Source: Deltaproteobacteria bacterium
GTDB taxonomy: Bacteria; Myxococcota; UBA727; VGSZ01
Reading direction: 5' to 3'
DNA: 64,000 nucleotides
Assembly (NCBI GenBank): GCA_016177705.1
Contig: JACOUT010000013.1
Span: 186,001-250,000 of the forward strand
Below are positions 9,309 through 18,417 of this stretch, piece after piece. Position numbers and translations under genes: made by a program. The notes below the pieces were generated by a model, which saw only the letters and a program-made list of their open reading frames with translations, was not told the origin of the DNA and ran no database searches. Within the stretch, counting starts at the first letter, position 1, and the number at the start of each line of letters is the position of its first letter.

Positions 9309-11495
9309 CTAGCCGTCCTGGCTGCGTGCTCGCTCGACGCCGTGCACGCCCTTGACCGCTTCGAGCGCCTTGACGATGCGGCGCAGCTGCTCAATGTCGC
9401 TGATGCCGCACTTGAAGGTGTTCACCGCCTGGCCATCGGCGAGCACCTTGCAGTTGGCCTCGCTGATGTTGATCGAGTTCTTGGAGAACACGCCCGACAG
9501 GTCGGCCAGCATGCCCTCGCGGTCGTCGGTGACCACGCGCAGCGAGATGGACCGGGAAAACGAGCTGCTCGAGTCCCAGGAGACGTGGATGCGCCGCTCC
9601 GGGTCGAGCTCGAGCACCTTGGTGCAGTCTTTGCGATGCACGGTCAGCCCGCGGCCGCGCGTGACGAAGCCGACGATGTTGTCGCCCTTCACCGGCGAGC
9701 AGCAGCGCGCGTAGTGCACCAGCATGTCCTCGATGCCCTCGATCTTGACGCCGGAGGCGTTCCTGCGCGCGACGCGATCGATCAGCTCGGACAGGCGGCT
9801 CTTCTTGGGCGCCGCCTCGGGCGGACGAGTGCGCACCTCGTCGGGCAGCGCGCGCTCGACCACCAGGGGAGCGCCGAGCTTGCCGTAGCCGACCGCGATC
9901 AACAGCTCGTCGAGCGTGCGGTACTTCTCGGTGGCGAACTGATCGAGCAGCTCGGGCTTGAGGTACTTGGCGGCGCTCTCCTGGTAGCGCTTGAACTCGC
10001 GCTCCATCAGCTCGCGGCCGATGGAGAGCGCGCGATCGCGCTCCGCCGTGCGCAGGTGCGTGCGGATCTTGGTTTTGGCGCGCGAGGTGCGCGTGAACTC
10101 GAGCCAGTCCTTGTTGGGGCGCTGCGACTTGTTGGTGATGATCTCGCAGGTGTCGCCGTTTCGCAGCGTGTAGCGCAGCGGCACGATGCGGCCGTTCACC
10201 TTGGCGCCGGCGCAGCGCATGCCGACGTCGGAGTGGATGGCGAAGGCGAAGTCGACCGGCGAGGAGCCGCGCGGCAGCTCGATGACGTGGCCCTGCGGCG
10301 TGAAGATGAAGACCTCGTCGGAGAACAGGTCGAACTTGACGCTGTCCAAGAACTCCGAGGGGTCCTTCAGGTCGCGCTGCCAGTCCATCAACTGGCGCAG
10401 CCAGCCGAAGCCGCTGCGGTCGCTCTCCTTGGCCTCGACCGAGCCCTTCTCCTTGTAGACCCAGTGGGCGGCGATGCCCTCCTCGGCCACCTCGTGCATG
10501 TCGCGCGTGCGGATCTGGATCTCGATGCGCTCGGCCTTGGGCCCGATCACCGTCGTGTGCAACGACTTGTAGCCGTTGGGCTTGGGCATCGCGATGTAGT
10601 CCTTGAAGCGGCCGGGGATGGGCCGCCAAAGACCGTGGATGTGCCCGAGCGTCTCGTAGCACTGGCCCACGCTGTCGACGATGACGCGGAAGGCGATCAG
10701 GTCGTACACCTCCTCGAACGGCATGTTCTTGGTCGCCATCTTCTTGTGGATCGACCACAGGTGCTTGGGGCGCCCGGTGACCTCGTACCCCTGGATGCCC
10801 GCCTTCTTGAGCACCTCGGCGATCTCGCGCGTGACCTCGTCGATGAACTTCTCGCGATCCTTGCGCGTCTTGCCGAGCTTGTCGGCCAGCTCCTCGTACT
10901 CGCGCGTGTTGGTGTAGCGAAACGCCAGATCCTCGAGCTCGATCTTGAGCCAACTGATGCCCAAGCGGTTGGCGAGCGGCGCGTAGATGTCCATGGTCTC
11001 GCGCGCGATGGCCTCCTGCTTCTCGGGCTTCATGTGCTCGAGCGTGCGCATGTTGTGCAGGCGATCGGCGAGCTTGACCAGGAGCACGCGGATGTCGCGG
11101 CTCATGGCCACGAGCATCTTGCGGAAGTTCTCCGCCAGCTTCTCCTCGGCGGTGTTGAACTTCACCTGGCCGAGCTTGGTGACGCCGTCGACGATGGAGG
11201 CGACGTCCTTGCCGAACAGCTCCTCCACCTCCTCGATGGTGGCCAGCGTGTCTTCGACGGTGTCGTGCAGCAGGCCCGCCACCACGCTCGCCTCGTCGAG
11301 CTTGAGGTGCGCGAGGATGTTGGCGACCGCCAGCGGGTGCATCAGGTAGGGCTCGCCGGTCTTCCTCACCTGACCGGCGTGCACCTTGGCGCTGTAGACG
11401 TACGCCTTCTTGATGACGTCGAGGTCCGCCTTCGGGTGGTAGGCGAGCACCGCGTCGAGGATGTCGTTCAGTCGGATGGCCTGGGGCGCGTTCAT
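9309..11495 (-). CDS. rel: Bifunctional (p)ppGpp synthetase/hydrolase, RelA/SpoT family
   Basis: Makes and degrades the stringent-response alarmone (p)ppGpp. The 728 residues show the full long-Rel order. The HD hydrolase domain has His53 and the GLLHDTVED motif at 74-82. The synthetase domain is around 240-350, with GRFKDYIAMPKPNGYKSLHT; the RxKD form at 296-299 marks bifunctional enzymes rather than the ExDD of monofunctional RelA. A TGS domain lies at about 392-455, a zinc-finger/RIS region with HYARCCSPVKGD at 594-605, and a C-terminal ACT domain at 648-722. The hydrolase residues look intact, so both activities are expected. It appears to be the only long Rel in the window. Confidence 0.97.
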   Translation of the reverse strand: MNAPQAIRLNDILDAVLAYHPKADLDVIKKAYVYSAKVHAGQVRKTGEPYLMHPLAVANILAHLKLDEASVVAGLLHDTVEDTLATIEEVEELFGKDVASIVDGVTKLGQVKFNTAEEKLAENFRKMLVAMSRDIRVLLVKLADRLHNMRTLEHMKPEKQEAIARETMDIYAPLANRLGISWLKIELEDLAFRYTNTREYEELADKLGKTRKDREKFIDEVTREIAEVLKKAGIQGYEVTGRPKHLWSIHKKMATKNMPFEEVYDLIAFRVIVDSVGQCYETLGHIHGLWRPIPGRFKDYIAMPKPNGYKSLHTTVIGPKAERIEIQIRTRDMHEVAEEGIAAHWVYKEKGSVEAKESDRSGFGWLRQLMDWQRDLKDPSEFLDSVKFDLFSDEVFIFTPQGHVIELPRGSSPVDFAFAIHSDVGMRCAGAKVNGRIVPLRYTLRNGDTCEIITNKSQRPNKDWLEFTRTSRAKTKIRTHLRTAERDRALSIGRELMEREFKRYQESAAKYLKPELLDQFATEKYRTLDELLIAVGYGKLGAPLVVERALPDEVRTRPPEAAPKKSRLSELIDRVARRNASGVKIEGIEDMLVHYARCCSPVKGDNIVGFVTRGRGLTVHRKDCTKVLELDPERRIHVSWDSSSSFSRSISLRVVTDDREGMLADLSGVFSKNSINISEANCKVLADGQAVNTFKCGISDIEQLRRIVKALEAVKGVHGVERARSQDG

Positions 11496-11531
11496 CGTTG
11501 CCTGGAAAAGTGTAACGCTCGACCTGGCGAG

Positions 11532-11551
11532 GTGCGTAGTGGATTACGCAC
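11532..11551. promoter_or_regulatory. Perfect 7-bp inverted repeat between the Glu-Gly-tail gene and rel
   Basis: GTGCGTA and TACGCAC flank a 6-base loop. It lies 32 bases below the stop of the upstream minus-strand gene and about 37 bases above the rel start. It could act as a transcription terminator for the upstream gene (but no T-run follows) or as an operator for rel. Only the symmetry is seen. Confidence 0.3.
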
Positions 11552-11583
11552 TTTCCGTGGATCCGCGCAACCCGCCGTTGTTT

Positions 11584-12378
11584 CTACTCTCCCTCGCCCT
11601 CGCCCTCGCCCTCGCCCTCGCCCTCGCCTTCGCCTTCGCCTTCGCCTTCACCTTCGCCTTCGCCCTCCCCTTCGGACGGGCACTCGTCGGCGGGCACGTA
11701 GCCCGAGAAGCCGGCGCAGCTCCAATCGAGCGTGCCGGACTCGTTGACGCACTGGGCGGCGTTGAGCGACTGCGCCGGGTCGCAGCCGAGCAGGCAGAGC
11801 GGGCGCGGGTCGGTGCACTCCTCGCCGCCGCACTCGTCGACGGGGAAGCCATCGGTCGCGTCGCAGGCCTGCTGGTGCTCGATGCAGCTCGAGGCGAACT
11901 CGGTGCCGCCGCACGAGGTGACGCAGAGGAAGGGCGTCTGTCCACCGCAGTCGCCGGTCTGGCAGCCGGTGGTGCCGGGGACGCTGCACACCAGGTCGCC
12001 GTCGTCGCAGTAGTAGCCGGCGGGCACCACGCCGCACATGCAGGTGGTCTCGAGCACGCCGCCGATAGCCGTGCAGCTCTCGGCGCCGTCGACGCACAAG
12101 GCGCTGCCGAGGAAGAGCTGGGTCTGGCAGTTGTCGACGCATGCGCTCGGAAAGGCCGGGCAGCCGTCGTCTGGCGTGGGGCAGACGGCAAGCGCGTCGC
12201 CGGCGCCTTCGGCGGGCACGCACTCGCCGCACGCGCACACCAGGCCGTTGTCGCAGTCGAGATCGTCGCCGCATGCGCTGCCCTCCGGCGCGCCCGGCAC
12301 CGGGTCCGGCCCGCGCGGACAGCGCGCGAGCGCCACGCATGCGAGCGTGGCGAGGACAATGGCGAGCGGCTTGTTCAC
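11584..12378 (-). CDS. Cysteine-rich secreted protein with C-terminal Glu-Gly repeat tail
   Basis: A 264-residue predicted exported protein. The GTG at 12378 gives a compact signal peptide (KPLAIVLATLACVALARC). The Cys after ARC could be a lipid site, although Arg at -1 is atypical. About 30 cysteines follow in repeating blocks such as CGDDLDCDNGLVCACGECV and CLLGCDPAQSLNAAQC, resembling the disulfide-rich extracellular modules common in Myxococcota. The last 30 or so residues are an almost pure Glu-Gly alternation running to the stop codon, encoded by a hexanucleotide repeat. It is the last gene of a block of four exported proteins on this strand, 56 bases after its neighbour. Function unknown; a cell-surface or matrix role is a guess. 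Confidence 0.8.
   Translation of the reverse strand: MNKPLAIVLATLACVALARCPRGPDPVPGAPEGSACGDDLDCDNGLVCACGECVPAEGAGDALAVCPTPDDGCPAFPSACVDNCQTQLFLGSALCVDGAESCTAIGGVLETTCMCGVVPAGYYCDDGDLVCSVPGTTGCQTGDCGGQTPFLCVTSCGGTEFASSCIEHQQACDATDGFPVDECGGEECTDPRPLCLLGCDPAQSLNAAQCVNESGTLDWSCAGFSGYVPADECPSEGEGEGEGEGEGEGEGEGEGEGEGEGEGE
11587..11673 (-). repeat. Hexanucleotide tandem repeat encoding the (Glu-Gly)n tail
   Basis: About 14 units of GAGGGC or GAAGGC in a row, including six identical GAGGGC hexamers at 11593-11628. Gain or loss of units keeps the frame, so slippage would change only tail length. Confidence 0.9.
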
Positions 12379-12434
12379 CGCATCGGCATAACACACGGAT
12401 CGGGCACGGGCACGGGCCGCAACCGCGAGGGCGC

Positions 12435-13238
12435 CTACGGGTAATCCTCCCAGTAGCAGCAAGGAAGCTCGCTCGGGAGGCACTCCACTGCACTGATCCC
12501 CGCGTCGGGCTCATAGTCGCTCCAGAGCGTGATCGCGGCGGTGCCGCAGACCCCTACCGGAACCCCGAACAGCCTCGCAGTATCGGCCTCAAGGTGGCAG
12601 ACGTTTGGCCGTACCGCTGGGTCGCAGGTCCGCAGCAGATCGGTCAGGCTGGCCAGCGACGGGAGCGAGGGCGGCACGCTCCTCGGCATGCGGCTACGCA
12701 GTTCGTCGAGATCGACGACGCCGGCGTCGCTGACTGTCGCGCCTGTGACGGTGAGTGACGCCTTCGCCCAGTCGACCACCACGGCGCCGCGGAACCTGAT
12801 GGAGTAAGGTGCCCCGGTGACGTCGGCAATCTCGACTCGGTAGCCGCGCTCCGCCGCCACGAGGTGCGCACCCTCGATGACGGCGCGCTGGGCATCGCTG
12901 GTCGCGCACTCGCCGTTGGTGCAGTCGTTCTCGAACGGGAGTGCGAATGCGCAATTCCCGTAGTGCGGCACACCAGCGTCGTCGACCAGATCGTCGAGTC
13001 GTTCCGGTTGCGGGATGCAAGTGCCGAGAAACCCGCAGTCCGAGCATGTAGGCTGCGGGGGCTCGCCTTCTCCCTCCCCTTCCCGTCCGATGCCGGAGTC
13101 TTCGGGGGGCCCGCCATCGATGAGCCCTCCGTCCGCCGCACCGCCGTCCGCGCAAACAGCCCCGGCACAGCCCGCGTCAGGCCGAGCGGGCCACGTACAG
13201 CAGGGCAGCAGCAACGCCAACACCAGCGACGCCAACAC
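12435..13238 (-). CDS. Putative lipoprotein, Cys-rich, with short Glu-Gly linker
   Basis: A 267-residue exported protein of unknown function. The GTG at 13238 gives a hydrophobic signal (SLVLALLLPCC) with a Cys at a plausible lipid site; the frame is open further upstream but that part overlaps the preceding gene and has no signal character. After the signal come an Asp/Gly-rich stretch, a GEGEGE linker (about residue 60), then a globular part with about 18 cysteines and the pattern CSDCGFLGTCIPQ. It starts 19 bases after the stop of the metalloprotease gene, so co-expression is likely. The start choice is less certain than the stop. Confidence 0.75.
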   Translation of the reverse strand: MLASLVLALLLPCCTWPARPDAGCAGAVCADGGAADGGLIDGGPPEDSGIGREGEGEGEPPQPTCSDCGFLGTCIPQPERLDDLVDDAGVPHYGNCAFALPFENDCTNGECATSDAQRAVIEGAHLVAAERGYRVEIADVTGAPYSIRFRGAVVVDWAKASLTVTGATVSDAGVVDLDELRSRMPRSVPPSLPSLASLTDLLRTCDPAVRPNVCHLEADTARLFGVPVGVCGTAAITLWSDYEPDAGISAVECLPSELPCCYWEDYP

Positions 13239-13257
13239 CGGCGACGCAGTAGGCCCG

Positions 13258-14702
13258 CTAGTGCGACGAGTAGTCGATGGTGTGGACATTCTTGGCGACG
13301 TCCCAGATGAGGTTGAGCGGGTCATTCGCACCACGGCCGTTGGCGCAGGCATCTAGCCGCGTGAACGCCTCTCCGTTGCCGAAGGGACCGTTCCCGATGG
13401 GAGGTGGCGCTCCGCAGTCCCTGATCCACCGTGCGATGGTGGTGAACGATGGTGGTGTTGAGCCATCGGTGTGGAGGTTCCAGAATACGCGTGTCCAGTC
13501 GATCTCTGCCCCGCGGTTCAAGTAGTCATCTGGCGGCTGATTCGTTGCGGTGCATTTCTCGATATGCGCAACTTGCGTCTCGCTCTGGCCATTGGTGAAG
13601 TCATCTGGTTCGGTGCCCGGATCGGCACCATCGTCGCCTGCGCAGTCGAACGCAGCTCCGGTTTGCCAACCTGATTGCGTATGGATATTGGTGGCGTAGT
13701 ACTTGAATGCACAGTTATCTTCGTTGTGGTCGTTCCAAACATCCGCTGCATAGAAGTCGGCGAACGCCTCAGCGAACGCAGCCTTGTCGAGTTCGCGTGA
13801 CCAGAACGCATGAGTATTGTTGTTGGTATTCTCACACGGGCCGTCAACGAGCGGATCTTCATCGGCATAAGAGACGCCCATGGCGACCCGGTCGGTGACG
13901 AACTCCGCGATCAAATGGCCCATCTCATGAATGAGGATGAACTTGGAGCTCATACTTGGTTGATTGAAAACGCTGGTCTGTATTGTTCCGGCGTCTACAG
14001 TTACCTGCATGGTTCCGGCGGTATTGTTACTTGCGATGCATGGGTTTCCTGAACAGCTGCAATGTGTCGGAGGGTTGCCGACCGGCGGCACGCATGGACC
14101 GCCGTCAGTGTTCGGGCACTCACAAATATAGAACTGGTAGTGGTTGTTGGTCTCGCCGCCCGCGTGACGGAAGAGCGCATAGGCGCCCGCGATGTAGCCC
14201 CGCCAAGCGCGCGTGTGGTTGCCATCGGGAGGCGTAATGAGCACATAATGCGGACCGGATTGGGGGACGGTCCCGAGGGATGCGATCAACGTCGACACCG
14301 TGCGTGCGGGTAGGTACACGCCGAGGTCGTTCGACTGGATCACACCGTTGGTCTTGACGGTGATCGTGGCTGGTGTCTGCCACCCCGTGTAGTAGCCGGT
14401 GCAGCCGGCGCCGAAGGCGCCGAAGCCGTCATCGAGGAAGCCGCTCATCAGCACCTGCTTGCTGGCGTTCTTGATCTGGTAGAGCGCTCCACGCGGCGCA
14501 ACCGCGCCGGACTGGCTCGTGAAGTTGTCCTCCGTTCGCTCCGGGCTGGCGCCGCTCAGGAGTTCCCAAGAGGTACCGCCGCCCGACGAATCGTTGTAGG
14601 TCACGGGCATCGTCACGCAGAACTTGGTGTTGTAGGCGAGGCTGGGCGCGGCGAGACCAAGGGTGATGGCAGCTACTACGCCGACGACGATGGCACCGGC
14701 CT

Positions 14703-14706
<4 letters not shown>
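13258..14706 (-). CDS. Secreted zinc metalloprotease-like protein (HExxH)
   Basis: A 482-residue exported protein. It has a clear signal peptide (MKAGAIVVGVVAAITLGLAA, cut near SLAYN) and a zincin motif in ILIHEMGHLIAEF near residue 260. About 55 residues later EAFADFYAADVW provides acidic residues suitable as a third ligand. The rest matches no peptidase family I recognise. Cysteines are frequent (CECPNTDGGPC, HCSCSGNPC). Base composition is clearly lower in GC than the surroundings for much of the gene and codon use is more relaxed, suggesting acquisition by transfer. Its ATG overlaps the stop of the upstream lipoprotein gene (ATGA), so the two are translationally coupled. Substrate unknown. 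Confidence 0.85.
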
Positions 14707-15464
<758 letters not shown>

Positions 15465-15592
15465 TTTTTTGACCCCCGTCCCCAACGATGAGAATGCGCC
15501 GATCGGACGGACGCGTCAAGGCGTGCAGCCAACTGGAGTGCGCGTCGCCTTGCGACTGCTGAAGCACGCGCAGCTACGCGACCCTGCGCGAA

Positions 15593-15754
15593 GGGCCGGG
15601 GGGCGAGGGCAGGTCCGCCGCAGCGCCCATCCGGGCAGGACACCACGACGGCCCTACCACCGCGACCCGCCGATCGTGTCGGCGCGAATCGGCACCGCGA
15701 CAAGGGTCCGGACCGGCAAGGCGCGGAGGCGGGCCTACCCTCGCCCCTCGGCCC
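15593..15754. repeat. Palindromic intergenic element, copy 1 (162 bp)
   Basis: First of three related elements here. The two 27-bp ends are near-perfect inverted repeats, and complementarity continues inward imperfectly for about 20 more bases. At the centre CGCCGA and TCGGCG flank the 5-base loop TCGTG (15668-15684). About 15 bases to the left (GCGACCCTGCGCGAA) are also shared with copy 2. The 493-bp gap 15465-15957 otherwise holds the fragment of the kinase gene described below and the short region before the antitoxin-like gene; 15465-15577 shows nothing recognisable. Confidence 0.85.
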
Positions 15755-15774
15755 GTCCCTCGAGCCGCCACGAG

Positions 15775-15870
15775 CGACAGCGGCACGCGCATCCGAAACG
15801 TCACGCCGCCACAGCGCCGCGACTCCACACGCACCTCGTCGCGGTGGTCGCTGACGATCTTCTTGACCAT
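15775..15870 (-). pseudogene. Duplicated 3' fragment of the downstream histidine kinase gene
   Basis: Translated on the minus strand this reads VKKIVSDHRDEVRVESRR then GGVTFRMRVPL. It matches the last 30 residues of the intact kinase at 16540-18417 (VKKIVDDHRGEVRVESKR then GEGVTFRLRVPL). The equivalent of the stop codon (15775-15777) has changed to a sense codon and nothing of the kinase lies further upstream. The element copy next to it is duplicated in the same order, so the block 15578-15869 is a diverged copy of about 16344-16634. Confidence 0.85.
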
Positions 15871-15887
15871 CGACAGTTTCGTCGAGG

Positions 15888-15915
15888 TTCACGAGCGGAC
15901 GCATCCCTTCGTGAA
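15888..15915. promoter_or_regulatory. Inverted repeat upstream of the antitoxin-like gene
   Basis: TTCACGA and TCGTGAA separated by 14 bases, 43 bases before the ATG at 15958. Ribbon-helix-helix antitoxins usually bind such symmetric sites in their own promoters, so this is a possible autoregulatory operator. A -10-like GATAAAGT lies at about 15943-15950. Confidence 0.3.
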
Positions 15916-15957
15916 GAGGCCGTCGACGGCAGCGGTCCCAGACGATAAAGTAGACCC

Positions 15958-16203
15958 ATGACGTCGGTGACCCTCAACCTCAAAGACGACCTCCTTGAGC
16001 GCGCCATGAAGGCGGCGAAAGAGGAAGGCATCTCACTCGACAAGATGCTCGCCCGCCTCGTCGAGGAGGCCCTCGGAGAGGACTACGAGCTCGATGCCGA
16101 AGAAGAAACCGCGATCGCCGAAGGCATCGCCGACATGAAGGCCGGCCGCCTCATCGCTCACGATGAGATGATGCGGCAGCTCAGGGAACAGCGCGGGCGC
16201 TGA
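15958..16203 (+). CDS. Ribbon-helix-helix antitoxin-like protein (solo)
   Basis: An 81-residue acidic protein starting TSVTLNLKDDLLERAMKAA and followed by two helices (GISLDKMLARLVEEALGE). This is the beta-strand/helix/helix layout of MetJ/Arc/CopG DNA-binding antitoxins, with an acidic tail (ELDAEEETAIAEGIADMKAG) typical of the part that wraps a toxin. No toxin gene follows: 16204-16358 has no convincing frame before the second palindromic element. The gene sits exactly between the two halves of a local duplication. It differs in sequence from the antitoxin at 28430. It may be an orphan antitoxin or a small regulator. Confidence 0.8.
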   Translation: MTSVTLNLKDDLLERAMKAAKEEGISLDKMLARLVEEALGEDYELDAEEETAIAEGIADMKAGRLIAHDEMMRQLREQRGR

Positions 16204-16358
16204 CTACGCCCTCCATGACGCATCCGGTTACGCCGGCATTGTCGGACACGGCCGACGTCACGGGACGTGCAACGACGTCGTCACCGAAGTTGTCGTCGTG
16301 AAGGCGCACGCGCCGCGCCCGCCTGCCGCCTACGCGCAGGCCGGCGACCCTGCGCGAA

Positions 16359-16520
16359 GGGCCGAGGGGCGAGGGTAGGCCCGCCGCAGCGCCCATCCGG
16401 GCAGGACACCACGACGGCCCTACCACCGCGACCCGCCGATCGTGTCGGCGCGAATCGGCGCCACGACAAGGGTCCGAACCGGCAAGGCGCGTAGGCGGGC
16501 CTACCCTCGCCCCTCGGCCC
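16359..16520. repeat. Palindromic intergenic element, copy 2 (162 bp)
   Basis: The outer 27 bases (16359-16385 and 16494-16520) are a perfect inverted repeat, and the centre has the same CGCCGA/TCGGCG hairpin around TCGTG as the other copies. It lies 19 bases below the stop of the histidine kinase gene. The gap 16204-16539 contains only this element and 155 bases with no recognisable content. Confidence 0.88.
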
Positions 16521-16539
16521 GGTCCTCAAGCCCCACGAG

Positions 16540-18417
16540 CTACAGCGGCACGCGCAAGCGGAAGGTGACGCCCTCGCCGCGCTTGGACTCCACCCGCACC
16601 TCGCCGCGGTGGTCGTCGACGATCTTCTTGACCAACGCCAGGCCGAGGCCGGTGCCCTCCTTCTTGCCGTGCGTGGCGAACTGCTCGAACAGCCTGCCCT
16701 CCATCTCGGGCGGCAGACCCGGGCCGGTGTCGGCCACCGCGAACTCGACCTGATCGCCGACCTGCTCGACGGCGAAGCTGAGCTTGCCCCGCTCGCCCAT
16801 CGCCTCGATGGCGTTCTTGGCCAGGTTGGCGAGCGCGCGCTTCATCTTGAGGTCATCCATACGCAGCGCGCCGCGGTAGCCGAGCTTGACCTCGAGCGTG
16901 ATGCCCGGCTTGCCCGCGACCAGGCGGCGCAGCATGTCCTCCACCTCGAGGGCGAACTGCTGCAGGAACACCTTGCGGATCAGGATGGAGCTCTCGCCGC
17001 GCACGAACTGCAACAGCTCCTTGATCATCGAGGTCATCTGGTCGCAATTCTTCAGCACGGTGTCGGCGTTGGTCTGGCGCTCCTTGGCGTCGTCCTCGAC
17101 GGCCATGAGCTGCACGTAGCCGGAGATGACGGTCATGGGCGTCTTCAGATCGTGCACGATGCCGGCGAGCATGGTGCCGAGCCGCTCGAGCTGCGCCTCG
17201 TTCTTCGACTTCTCACGCCGGCGCGCCTCCTCGAGCGCGGCGGCGAGGCGGCCGCCGAGCAGCGCCAGGATGCGCTCGTCGTCGGCGGAGAAGGGCTCGC
17301 GCCCCTGGCTGCGCAGCACGGCGACGGCACCGTAGGCGCGCGCGCTGCCGCCCTGCAGGAACAACAGCGGCACCACCAGGAACGGCCCCGGCTTGAGGCC
17401 GAGCTCGCCCGCGATGGCGGCGGCGTGCCGGGGATCGCTGGCGGCGTCGGCCACGCGCGCGCTCTCCTCGGCGGCGATGGCGTGGCCGATCAGGCCGGTG
17501 CCGAGCGGCACCAAGCGCAGCCGGTCGCGGTCGGCGCCGTCGCCGAAGGAGGCGCGCACGGCGATGCTGGAGGCGCCCTCGACCAGCCCCACCAGCGAGG
17601 CGTCTGCCGCGAGCAGCGAGCGCGCGCGCTCCATCACCACCGCGACCAGCGCGTCCACGCTCTCGGCGCCGGCGAGCGCGCGCTCGACGTCGACCAGCAG
17701 GTCGAGCTCCTGCACGCGCCGCTCGAGCGCGGCGCGGCTCTTCTTCACCTCGTCGAACAAGAGCGCGTTCTTGAGCGCCACCGAGATCTCGCCCGCCACG
17801 GCCTCGAGCAGGCGCTCGTCCTCGACGCCGAAGGGGCCGACGCGCTTGTTGAGCGCTTCGACGATGCCGGTGGTCTTGCCCTCGGGCGACAGGATGGGCA
17901 CGGCGAGCAGGCTGTTGGTGCGATAGCCGGTGCGCTCGTCGACAGACGCATCGAAGCGCGGGTCCTGGTAGGCGTCGCTCAGGTTGAGCGCGATGCCCGA
18001 TTTGGCTACCGAGCCCGCGACGCCGCGTCCGATGGGCAGGCGAATGGTCTGCTCGGTGCCCTCGGAGACGCGGCTCCAGATCTCGCCGCGCACGTCGTCG
18101 ACCAGGAACAGCGAGGCTCGCTCGCAGTCGCACAGCTCGCCCACCTTGCCGATGATGGTGCGCAGCAGCTCGTCGAGATCGAGGCGGCCCGCCATGGCGC
18201 GCGCCACGTCGCGCATGGCCTCGAGGCGCCGCTTGGAGACGCGGTAGGCCTCCTCGAGCGCGCGGTTCTCCTCCTCGAGCATGAGCTGCACGTCGCCCGC
18301 GGGCAGGCGGTCGGTGCTGCTCGTCGACGCGGTGAGGTTCGGGTTGATACTGGGGTCGGTGCGCGGCTCGTTGCGCGGCCCGTTGCCATTGCCAGCGGGT
18401 TGTTCAGTGCGCGTCAT
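16540..18417 (-). CDS. Soluble sensor histidine kinase with two GAF domains
   Basis: A 625-residue cytoplasmic two-component kinase. After a disordered start and a coiled coil (residues 43-75) come two GAF sensor domains (about 75-225 and 240-400). The dimerisation/phosphoacceptor domain has HDLKTP at 422-427 (phospho-His 422). The ATPase domain carries the N box NLAKNAIEAM, the G1 box ADTGPGLPP and the G2 box GTGLGLALVKK. No membrane segment is present, so it senses an intracellular signal through the GAF domains. The ATG at 18417 follows GGGAGGAC and overlaps the polA stop by 14 bases, so it is probably cotranscribed with polA. No response regulator is adjacent. Part of its 3' end is duplicated at 15775-15870. 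Confidence 0.95.
   Translation of the reverse strand: MTRTEQPAGNGNGPRNEPRTDPSINPNLTASTSSTDRLPAGDVQLMLEEENRALEEAYRVSKRRLEAMRDVARAMAGRLDLDELLRTIIGKVGELCDCERASLFLVDDVRGEIWSRVSEGTEQTIRLPIGRGVAGSVAKSGIALNLSDAYQDPRFDASVDERTGYRTNSLLAVPILSPEGKTTGIVEALNKRVGPFGVEDERLLEAVAGEISVALKNALLFDEVKKSRAALERRVQELDLLVDVERALAGAESVDALVAVVMERARSLLAADASLVGLVEGASSIAVRASFGDGADRDRLRLVPLGTGLIGHAIAAEESARVADAASDPRHAAAIAGELGLKPGPFLVVPLLFLQGGSARAYGAVAVLRSQGREPFSADDERILALLGGRLAAALEEARRREKSKNEAQLERLGTMLAGIVHDLKTPMTVISGYVQLMAVEDDAKERQTNADTVLKNCDQMTSMIKELLQFVRGESSILIRKVFLQQFALEVEDMLRRLVAGKPGITLEVKLGYRGALRMDDLKMKRALANLAKNAIEAMGERGKLSFAVEQVGDQVEFAVADTGPGLPPEMEGRLFEQFATHGKKEGTGLGLALVKKIVDDHRGEVRVESKRGEGVTFRLRVPL

Noticed and set aside
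8793..11747. 984-codon plus-strand open frame
   Set aside because: Antisense to rel, whose protein is unmistakable; high GC leaves the opposite strand free of stops.
16204..16358. Possible toxin gene after the solo antitoxin
   Set aside because: No open frame with a start, ribosome site or toxin-like motif is present in these 155 bases.
16181..16529. Short open frames covering palindromic copy 2 on both strands
   Set aside because: They are mirror products of the inverted repeat, have no starts with ribosome sites and are not conserved in frame among the three copies.
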